DNA from: Asterochloris sp. CNOR1
Lineage: Eukaryota; Chlorophyta; Trebouxiophyceae; Trebouxiales; Trebouxiaceae
NCBI GenBank assembly: GCA_963969365.1
Contig: OZ017754.1
Coordinates: 310,001-374,000 of the forward strand
Reading direction: 5' to 3'
DNA: 64,000 nucleotides
The position numbers were made by a program, and so were the translations under genes. The notes under the pieces were generated by a model. The model worked only from the letters and a program-made list of their open reading frames with translations, made no database searches and was not told the origin of the DNA. Of the stretch, positions 56,401-64,000 are shown piece after piece; position 1 is the first letter of the stretch, and each line of letters opens with the position of its first letter.

Positions 56401-57343
56401 CTGTGCACGGCTTGGGAGTACACCATGAGAATGGTGAAGAGGCATGTGCACAGGCTTGAGTGGCTGGGCATCTGCTGAGAAGGAGATGCTGGCCAGCTGC
56501 TCTGCAGATTTCATGGCACCAAATTGCTCGAGAACGGCAGGGACAGGGTTGAGGCTGTGGGCCGCCAGCCACCTCTGCAGGTGCTGAGCTGGATGGCTGG
56601 CATTGAGAGGACCTTTGGCCAGCCTTCATGGACTTTGCTGCGCAGCTTCAAGCAGAAGCAGGAACCCCTGCTGATCTTGGCCTCTTGTCTCCAAACCAGC
56701 CTCCAAGGTCTGTTGTGCCCTGCAGAAACGGGATCCCCTGCCAACCTTCAAGAAGTACATCTTGGATGCTAAGCTGGCCAGCGAGGCTGATGTCAAGGAC
56801 ATCGAGAAGCAGGTCATTGCCGAGGTGGAGGAGTCTGTCAAGTTTGCAGACGAGTCGCCCAAGCCGGTGAGATTACAGCTTTGGTGCCTGCTTGCCTGCT
56901 CATGCCCATCAATTTCTGTACTGGGCCATCATTGAGGAAGAGCTTGCAGACACAACCTCAAGCCAGTGAGCTTGTAGGGGTGCCTCTGTGCGCACTCAGG
57001 TGTCTGGGTGTTGCCTGGCTGCCCTGTGGGTGGTGAGGGCAATGGTTGGGACCTCCCCGTCTTTGATTTCCAGCACCTCTTTCATCCTGGTGACCTTCAA
57101 GCGTCTCTGAACTCCGCATAACACATGTGCTGACAGACCTGCGTTCATGCTACCCCTCTATCTTCGTGTGCACTGCAGCTGCAGCCTGGCTGGGGGCTCA
57201 TGTTTCTCTGTGACCTGGTGCAGGAGAAGGGGCAGCTGCTGGAGAATGTGTTTGCCGACCCCAAGGGCTTTGGGATTTCCCCAGATGGCAAGTATCGTTT
57301 TGAGCAGCCGGGCTTCAGCTCTGGCACAGCAGCAGTATCCTGA
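53426..57343 (+). CDS. PDHA: Plastid pyruvate dehydrogenase E1 component, alpha subunit
   Basis: Eight exons (53426-53801, 54338-54516, 54774-54848, 55067-55136, 55404-55606, 56204-56350, 56726-56866, 57224-57343) total 437 codons, TGA stop, the size of the plant plastid enzyme. About 65 N-terminal residues form a transit peptide ([17 protein letters not shown]... rich in Arg/Lys/Gln). Then come [51 protein letters not shown] and GGSMHMF. The thiamine diphosphate motif runs from GDGTCNMG (227-234) to ENNKW (255-259). The C-terminus matches the cyanobacterial/plastid type ([17 protein letters not shown]). With E1-beta it decarboxylates pyruvate and supplies acetyl-CoA for plastid fatty-acid synthesis. 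Three introns contain copies of neighbouring exon edges. Confidence 0.97.
55590..55985 (+). repeat. Duplication of the PDH exon 5 donor region within intron 5
   Basis: Exon end and donor (GGACGTGAGAAAGGTGAGGC, then TGCTGGCTGCGCTGGTCTTT ... GATGCATGCAGCTGC, 55594-55668) recur at about 55875-55945. There they read GGATGTCAGAAAGATGAGGT, then TGCTGGCTCTGTTCTGG ... GGTGCATGCAGCTGC. Unit length is about 280 bases. The copy's donor GT is now AT. Confidence 0.85.
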
Positions 57344-57707
57344 GGCCCCACCTTCAGGAAGCCCCCTGTACACCAGACTGAGAGGACTTGCAATGAGAGC
57401 ATACAAAGCTTCCAAACCCAGAATGGGTGCAGTGTGCACTGGGTACCACCGCCTTGACATGAGATGGCACTTGATGCCCTGTTGTCCCCCAAAGACCATT
57501 CTTTCGCCATGAGTTGTGTGCAATCATATTTGAGAGCACCCATCACAGTACACTTGAAGAGAGCTGGGGTCGCCAGCAGGCTGTGGGAACTTTGTGTTAC
57601 ACATTTGTCTATATCTTCTCACGGACAATTCAATGGGGGGCAACGAATGTACAGGAGCTTGCGTTCAATCCTTTGTTCAATGTACAGCGCTGACACGCTT
57701 ATGCGCA

Positions 57708-60162
57708 TCACTCAGCATCTGAGACGTGGCCCTCAGCGTCAAACTCCTGGAGGCTGGCTGCAATGGCCCGGGCCGTTGCCTCATCCATGGGGGCCTTGCC
57801 CTTGTCATCCTTGGGGGTCACATCCACCCAGGCATCCTCCTGCAATCAGAGAGCAACAACACTTCAGCATAGGACTGCCTAATTTGGGCAGCAGAACGGG
57901 CTATGACCACTAGTGCAATAGCAGAGCACAGCTGCTCCCATGTGCCAGGCAGCAGCCTCTTGCTGTGCTGCAGCCTGCCACGGTGCAAGCAGAAGCTTGT
58001 GCGATGGAACATGCATCTCGATTGGCAGAGGACCCAGGTCTGGAGGAAATGCTCAGCAGTGCAGCACATACCCACCAAAGCATATACAGCGGCCTGCCGC
58101 AGGCAGAGCTCAGCTGGGCAGCACAATCCTGCCAGGAGCATGCACAAACCAACAGGCCACCCAAATCACAGATGAGGCAACCAAGGAGATCACCTCGTGG
58201 TCCTCCTCCATTGGTGCCGCCTCCTTGTCGGTGGAGAGCCGGGGAGCAGCTTCATCAGGCTTGGTGGGGGCGCTGGCGTCAATGGTTGGGGCAGGGATGT
58301 TGTCGTCGCCCAGGATGGGAATGGTTGTCAGCTCTGGCTTGGCAATCTTGGGCAGGGAGACTGCAGGCAGCATGTGAGTGGGCGGGGTGGTGGGTGTGGG
58401 CAAGATGGGGAAGCAGAATGCCTTTGTAAAAGCACATGCAGAGACGCAGCAGCTGCAGGATGAGGAAGGCATGGCTTGAAACAGATGGACGGCAGGCAGG
58501 TCAGGACTGTGCACGTGAGGCTCTGGCTATGTGCAATCCAGGCAGAACGTACAGCAGGCTGGCCAGGACTGCACACATGAGGTACCGGCCAAGTGCAACT
58601 CAGGCAGAACGGACAACAGGCAGGCTAAGCCTGCACACATAAGGTACTGGCCATGTGCAATCCATGCAAAAGGGACGACAGGCTGGCCAGGCCTGCGCAC
58701 ATGAGGCACTGGCTAGATGTAGTCCAGGCAGTGGCATGAGCTGCTGGCCAGGGGGTGGTCACCTGTCAGCTCCCCATTGTCAAGTTTGGCAGAAATGCCC
58801 TCGACGGCGACGTCCTCTGGCAGCCTGAACTCCCTGCGGAACTGCTCATGCCTGCGCTCCTGCAGAATGGTCTCTGTGGAGGAGGCGGCGGGGTCGACTG
58901 GGTAGCTGCCTGAGATGATCAGCAGGCCGCTCTCATTGTCCAGCTGGGCTGCCAAGTTGTTGCGGGGCAGGCCTGGCACCTCTGCAAGCGTGAAGGGAGC
59001 AGCTTCAGGGGAGATTTGCAGATCTTTCGACAAATGTGTGATGCAAAGAAGGTATGGGACAGCAATGCGTGTCTGAGAAGCTTCTGGAGCAGGCCGATAA
59101 GAAACCAGATGATGCACGAGCCACAGCCTGATTGCAGCCAAAGGGCAGCCCCACACTGCGCAGAGCAGCAACATGCAACTGCCTCCCAAGGGTCCCCAGG
59201 CAAAACAACAACAGTACCACTCATGCACAGGGCAAAGGGTTGGGTGGCACCATCACTACACAGCACTGCATGGCCAGGCCATGAGGCAGTGCACACACCT
59301 GCAAAGATAAGGTAGCTCTCCTGCGCCTCTGCCACCTCGATGCGGACGCTGCCCTCCCCCTGGTGCTGCCTCAGCAGGTGCAGCCCTGAGGGGCTCGCAG
59401 AGCCATGCCTTCCACAGTGCCCCCAGGGGCCGCCTCCATGCCTGCCATGGTGGTGCCCACCAGGGCCTGCGTGACGGCCTGGGCTGTGGCTGTGGCGGTG
59501 GCGGCGCCCATGGTGGTCAGAGCCCGAGTGCGAGCCTGGGCTGTGGTGGCGCTTCTCGTGGTGGTGGTCAGAGCCTGAGTGTGGGCCTGGGCTGTGGTGG
59601 GGCCTCTTGTGGTGGTGGTCAGGGCCTGAGTGCGGGCCTGGGCTGTGGTAGCGGCTGGGTGAGCCGTGCCTGGGCCCATCGTGAGGGGGTGGGCCGTGCC
59701 TGGGCCAGCCATGATGGGGGCCCATCGGGTGCTGGCCAAAGCGGAGGCCTGCGAAGAAGCCAGGGCCAAAGCCTGGTGGCCCATGACCGCGCCTGCAGCA
59801 GGGAGGGGGGTTTGGGGTGAGTAGGGACTCAGACCTGCCTACAGGAAGCTGTCAGAAGCTGTAAAATGCAGCAGCTCTTGTTGCTGTACAAAGCAGCGCT
59901 CAATGCTGTACAATGAGGCAGTAGGCTTGCAGTGGGCACGCAGTGGCGCTGGTGACATTTGTGCAGGCAGTTGTGCTTGAGAGCAAACACAGCATGGCAT
60001 GTGCTGGGCACACAGCTCAGCAACTCACCCCTGGTGCCTGCCCCTGCCTACCCTGCAGCCTCCACGAGCGCTGGGGCCACACCGCGCGGGCCCATGGTCT
60101 GAGTCTTCGAACATGTTCTCAAACATGTCTTCAAAGATGAACGGTGGCATGTTCAGCATCAT
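57708..60162 (-). CDS. Small heat-shock protein (HSP20 domain) with His-rich repeat N-terminus
   Basis: Five minus-strand exons (60162-60083, 59792-59299, 58981-58763, 58360-58182, 57839-57708) total 368 codons, TGA stop. An acidic/aromatic start (PPFIFEDMFENMFEDSDH) leads into about 120 residues dominated by His, Gly, Pro and Ser. Units there resemble HHSPGPHSGSDHHHE. The alpha-crystallin domain follows: VRIEVAEAQESYLIFAEVPG, LPRNNLAAQLDNESGLLIIS, RREFRLPEDVAVEGISAKLD and NGELTVSLPKI, the end of the classic HSP20 beta-sandwich. The tail is Pro/Ala/Glu-rich and acidic. The chaperone role is inferred from the domain. The His-rich arm could bind metal or drive assembly. The exon 1 donor (GTGTGG at 60082) was chosen by phase. 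Confidence 0.88.
58493..58740 (-). repeat. Four-unit tandem repeat, period about 62 bases, in an HSP20-gene intron
   Basis: Units start near 58493, 58556, 58618 and 58679. Each contains a CAGGCTGGCCAGGMCTG-type sequence, then GCACACATGAGGYACTGGC and a TGYARTCCAGGCAG-type end. The array abuts the exon 3 donor region, whose plus-strand sequence GCTGGCCAGGGGGTGGTCAC resembles the unit start. Confidence 0.9.
59430..59720 (-). repeat. In-frame coding repeat of the HSP20 His-rich arm
   Basis: About five imperfect units of 45-51 bases encode HHSPGPHSGSDHHH-like peptides. Unit length is a multiple of three, so the repeat can expand or contract without shifting the frame. Confidence 0.8.
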
Positions 60163-60366
60163 GTTGTCTGTGTTAAATCGATCTGTGCAAAAGATCATTT
60201 TTCTGGAAGCTATTTGACCCCAGCATCTGACCTAATCGTTTTGCAGAATGCTTTACTCATCTTCTACAAGATTCTAGTAGATTCAACTAGTTAGGCTGCC
60301 CCAGCCTGGGTGTTGAGCACTGAGTATCATACACAGACTTGACAGCAGATCAATTTAGGTGGCGAC

Positions 60367-62243
60367 ATGCAGGGTGGTCTGGAGAACTGGGTGTGCACCA
60401 CATGCGGCGTTCAGTTTACAGAATCTCGCCCAGAAAATTCTCCCTCCTGCTGCCCAATCTGTGTTGATGAGAGACAGTACATTGGAGCTGAAGGTGCGCT
60501 GCATGTGTCAGACAAGCGTTTGCTGCCATGGTGTACAGCTCACATGCACAGGTGGCTGTGCAGGCCAGAAATGGACGACCAGGCAGCGCTTGATACAGGA
60601 AGGCCACAGGAACCCCGTCAAGCAGCTGCAGGATGGGCTGTGGCAGGTGCTTGAGGACCAACCTGCTTGAAAGGGAGCCGCAGGGCCCAAATGTGCCATG
60701 CATATGTCACTTGTCTGCAGTGCGGTGCAGATCGGACCCACACAGCCAAAGGTGGGCATCGGACAGCGGGCGCTGCTCATCAAGGTGCGCCTGCGCAGCT
60801 GGATCCATGTGGCAGGCTCAGCACAACACAGGCAGCATCCGGCCAAGCGGCCCTGCCCGCACCAACTACAGGGCATGCCTAGGCCAGTGAGCTGTGGGTT
60901 TGTGGCGAATCGACCTGTGGGCAGCAGGATCAAGCGGCAAAAGCAGCGCAGCTTAGGCGCCTGTGCTGTGCTGCTCTGCCCGCATCGGATCGGCAACATC
61001 CAAGCTCGTGACAATGAACTGCGGGACAGCGACGCCTCGGCATGTGGCACCTGGACCTGTCAGCCGTGTAAGGCAGCAGGGCTCTCACTGGAAACCGTGA
61101 CCTGCAGACCCCTGATGGCAACGTGCTGTGGGACTGTCTAAGCCACCTGGACAAGGAGACTCTGCATCAGATCAAGGCCCTGGGAGGCTTGAAAGCCATA
61201 GCAATCAGTCACCCACACTTCTACGACTCTTGCCTAGACTGGGCCGAAGCGTTCAACTGCCACGTGAGGCTCTCAGCTGAACGCTTGCACCAGTGCACAC
61301 CTGACACTGCTACCTTCTTGCGGTCCAGGAGGTGACGACTGCCTCTGTCTGTCACTGCAGCAGTTGTGTGCATGCTGTTGGTGGTGGATGTCTGCCTGCA
61401 GAGTACAGCATCTCTGCATGCGCCCAACACATGCACAGCCAGCACAAGAGCATGTAGCACAGTGAGGGAAGCTAGCAGCCAGTTCAGCAACCTCAAGCTG
61501 TCTGCTGCTTGCAAAATGAGTCCTGGAATCTTGTGCTACCATGCCACTACTCTGGATCGCTGGGGGCAAGGTCAACTGCAAGCGCACCCCTTGCAGGTGA
61601 TTGTCCATGAGGCTGACAGACAGTGGCTGATGCGGGAGGACACCGACAAGCGGGTTAGATGGTTCTCCGGCGAGTCCACAGCAGTCACGTCCACAGCCAC
61701 CATGCACTGCCTGGGCGGACACTTCAGGGGTAGCAGCATCCTGCATGTGCAGGGGCAGGCCCCTGGCAGCAGCTTCATCTGCACAGGCGACACCATCATG
61801 GTGAGGCAGATCTGCCATTGTGATTGCAGCAGACTACTCTTCTGTTGCGTCACCCGCCAGGGGAATGTCAGCCACAGGTCTGCTGCGCCACATGTGCGCA
61901 GGCGTCACCTGCGCGGCAATTGCTGCAGCCAACCTTACTGATGCATACTGGGCTGGTCATTGTTGTACACTGAAGCTCAGCATGCTGCTGCCTGTAGGTC
62001 ACGCCGGACAAGATGTGTTCCTTCATGTGGAGCTATCCAAATCTTCTCCCCCTGCCAAGCAGTGAGGTGGAGCGCATTGCAGACCGCGTCAAGCCTCTGC
62101 AGTTTGACAAGGTCTTCGGCATCATGCCCCCCATGGAGATCCCTGTAGATGGTTCTGAGGTGGTGCAGCGGTCTGCCCGGCGGTACATTGCCGCTCTGTC
62201 CGGCGAGTACCACCAGCATGACCCAAAGCCAGTTCAATGTTGA
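60367..62243 (+). CDS. Metallo-beta-lactamase-fold protein with N-terminal zinc ribbon (plant type)
   Basis: Six exons (60367-60493, 60564-60646, 60731-60784, 61108-61263, 61597-61800, 61998-62243) give 290 codons, TGA stop. The start MQGGLENWVCTTCGVQF with CCPICVDERQYIG makes a CxxC...CxxC zinc ribbon. GQRALLIKTPDGNVLWDCLS, GGLKAIAISHPHFYDSCLDW, EADRQWLM, LGGHFRGSSILH, FICTGDTIM and FMWSYPNLLPLP follow. The order matches the uncharacterised plant family seen in Arabidopsis At1g25375-like proteins. The canonical HxHxDH zinc motif is reduced to HPH, so classic hydrolase chemistry is doubtful. No targeting peptide is evident. Substrate is unknown. The gene is convergent with the PhzF-like gene, 187 bases apart. 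Confidence 0.88.
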
Positions 62244-62429
62244 GGAGGCATGCTTGACACTAGTGCGGTCCTGCTTAACACAGCAGTCAAAACTGTTCAG
62301 GTGGTCTATGAGGGAGTCATCTTTGTGAGCCTTGCGCAGGGCCGACAAGACCACCATACTGCTGTGGTCAAAGTGGCCATGAGGTCCTTGCGCAAGATTT
62401 GGGGTAGGAAGCATGGGTGAAAAGGTTGG

Positions 62430-63618
62430 TCAAGCGCCAACACTAAGGCTACCGGAAAGCATGATCACAGCTTGGCCCAACACCTGAACTTTGCCTTCGC
62501 CCTCTAGCACTTTGACATTCAGCTCGCCCCCACGAGGGCTGCACTGTCTGGCTCTGAACTCGAGCCTGCTTGGCATCTTGGAGGCCCAGTAGGCTGCAAG
62601 GACAGAGTGTGCCGACCCAGTCACCGGATCTTCTGCAATTCCCATCCAAGGAGCAAAGACCCTGGAGTAGAAATCGTGGGTCTGGCCATCACCTGAAGGG
62701 CATCCAGCCCGTCTGGGGCACTTTGCCGACCAGTGCATGCAATGTGGGCTCCATTGCAAAGATGGGCAGGCATCACAGGCCTTGTGAAGAACCCACGCAC
62801 AAGCCACAATTCTCAGACAAAGCGCAGATGGGGGCAGTTGGGGTGGAGGGGCAACTACCTGCACATGTGAGGATGATCTGGTTAACATCGCCCTCAGTGT
62901 GGAGCTTCAGCAGGGACTGAGGGTCAGGGGTTGGCAGCGCCTCCAGCTGTTGCTGGGAACAGTCCACTGCCATGAGCAGGTACCTCACGGTCTTGTTGTA
63001 CAGCACCTCCCTTACGGGAAGCTTGCCAGCAACTGCCTGCAGCAGCAGGACAATCACACTGCAATGTTGGTGCAGGCAGAGCAAGGCTGTGGTTTGTCGG
63101 ACTGCGGCAGCCACAGCAAGCAGCCATCTGGCACATGCTGCTGGTCAGGCGATGGGGAGCAGTGCGAGCTCTGAGCTCTCCTGAAGCATGCACTGCAGCT
63201 GTAGGGAGGTCGCATGAACTCCGCTGCTTTGCAGGCCGAGGATTCTGTCTGAGTTCACACTGAAGGCGCAGTGTAGGGCTGCGGCCAACTCCAGCACTCC
63301 ATTTGGACAGCAGAGGCAGCTGACCTGCTGGAGGGTGGGCACGGCAGGCAACCACAAGGCGCCGCCTTTTCGCCAGTTTGGCCACTTCACAAAGTTCCAT
63401 CACTGATGTGGCATGCTCTGCCTCCTTCCCAGAGGGCAAGCGAACAGAAAAGGCTGTTGGTGTGCAGGTCCTGACCTCTGGGAGCCCTGACACGCCTGGC
63501 AGCTTGTCGGTGGGTGCCAGCAGGGGAAGCTGCATGGCATAGCCTTCTGCAGTGCGCTCCACCGTCAGCGTCCTACTCTTTGTGTCAAAATGGACTTTGG
63601 GGGAGGCATTGCCAGTCT
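62430..63618 (-). CDS. PhzF family epimerase/isomerase-like protein (5' end not found)
   Basis: Four minus-strand exons were placed: 63618-63476, 63288-63220, 63036-62859 and 62692-62430 (TGA). The C-terminal half is diagnostic for the PhzF fold: THDFYSRVFAPWMGIAEDPV, TGSAHSVLAAYWASK, RARQCSPRGGELNVKV and LGQAVIMLSG. The first visible exon encodes VHFDTKSRTLTVERTAEGYA, the usual beta strand after the first catalytic lobe. Roughly 100 N-terminal residues, including the catalytic Glu region, should precede it but I could not place them in 63619-64000. They are probably beyond the window. PhzF-like proteins in eukaryotes are mostly of unknown substrate. The 69-base second exon has a weak acceptor and is tentative. 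Confidence 0.82.
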
Positions 63619-64000
63619 CTGCATCAAGGGCAGATGCAGATGAGGGATGACATGGGTGGCAGCAGCTGCTGGCTGATCAGCAGGAGCATTGCCAGTTTGT
63701 GCGTGCAGTTCAGCCGCAAGTCAGCGGGGACAGCGCAAGTCAACAGCATTCTGTTGGAAAAAGGCCACAGCTGGGCAGAGCATACTCTGCAGAGCAGACG
63801 CAACTGAAGACAAGGAAGGCCCAGGGTACCTCTCAAGACTGGTTGATTGCAGCTGGTGCAGATGCAGATGGCGATGGGGCAGATGTGTCAGCAGCATGGT
63901 GCTGATGTTCTGTTGAAACCATCACTTGCCCTGAGCATGCAGGTCGTATTCAGAGGGGGGCTTAAGAGGCCAACACTACTGCTGACCGACCAAGATGCCT
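63619..64000. other. Right-edge sequence, probably a PhzF-gene intron
   Basis: No exon recognised. A segment at 63682-63707 (GGAGCATTGCCAGTTTGTGC) echoes the acceptor edge at 63602-63621 (GGAGGCATTGCCAGTCTCTG). Confidence 0.45.

Noticed and set aside
57145-57546. Minus-strand open frames over the PDH E1-alpha last exon
   Set aside because: They are antisense shadows of a well-conserved plus-strand exon and the 3' UTR region.
1-64000. tRNA, rRNA, CRISPR or transposon genes
   Set aside because: No B-box-like GGTTCRANNCC in a cloverleaf context, no rRNA signature, no spacer array, and no transposase or reverse-transcriptase motifs were seen by eye.

Overview
This window looks like nuclear DNA of a green alga. 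The genes are dense and broken into many small exons. Introns mostly begin GTGAG or similar and end TGCAG. Several products are plant or plastid types: plastid pyruvate dehydrogenase E1-alpha, a 2-oxoglutarate/malate translocator with transit peptide, plastid isopropylmalate isomerase small subunit, and a plant-type lactamase-fold protein. An outer-dynein-arm docking protein and a roadblock light chain imply a lineage that makes, or recently made, flagella. TTTAGGG-type repeats fit a trebouxiophyte better than Chlamydomonas. The species is not determined.

Layout, left to right. 1-6858 (+): 3' part of a coiled-coil, UVR-like protein. 7439-8351 (-): unrecognised 224-residue protein, head to head with an RWD-domain protein at 8456-12987 (+). 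13118-19304 (-): ODA1/ODAD1-type docking protein, head to head with a roadblock light chain at 19749-20363 (+). 20945-25458 (-): fatty acyl-CoA reductase. 26677-29888 (+): TMEM19/PGR-type DUF92 membrane protein. 31301-36656 (+): dicarboxylate translocator. 37062-37886 (-): secreted CFEM-like protein. 38191-40809 (-): family 2 glycosyltransferase. 41411-44124 (+): proteasome beta-4. 44206-46501 (-): isopropylmalate isomerase small subunit. 47050-48095 (-): F-box/LRR gene with an in-frame TAG. 48493-53264 (+): RRP9/U3-55K. 53426-57343 (+): plastid PDH E1-alpha. 57708-60162 (-): small heat-shock protein with a His-rich N-terminus. 60367-62243 (+): lactamase-fold protein. 62430 to about 63618 (-): PhzF-like protein, 5' end not found.

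Genes alternate in head-to-head and tail-to-tail pairs with short spacers. Exon boundaries were placed by hand from splice signals, reading phase and family conservation. In the sixteen models that begin and end inside the window the joined exons sum to a multiple of three. The translocator, PDH, RRP9, proteasome, isomerase, docking-protein and reductase models are well supported.

The most unusual signal is window-wide. Introns repeatedly carry decayed, same-orientation copies ('echoes') of the splice junction beside them: a piece of exon end with its donor or acceptor, once or in arrays of up to about five copies. I see this in at least twelve of the genes. It suggests that introns here lengthen by local tandem duplication across exon-intron borders. 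Other points of interest are a head-to-head pair of dynein genes, a CFEM-like domain in an alga, likely GC-AG introns, inverted telomere-type repeats inside introns, and no TAG among 18 inferred stop codons.
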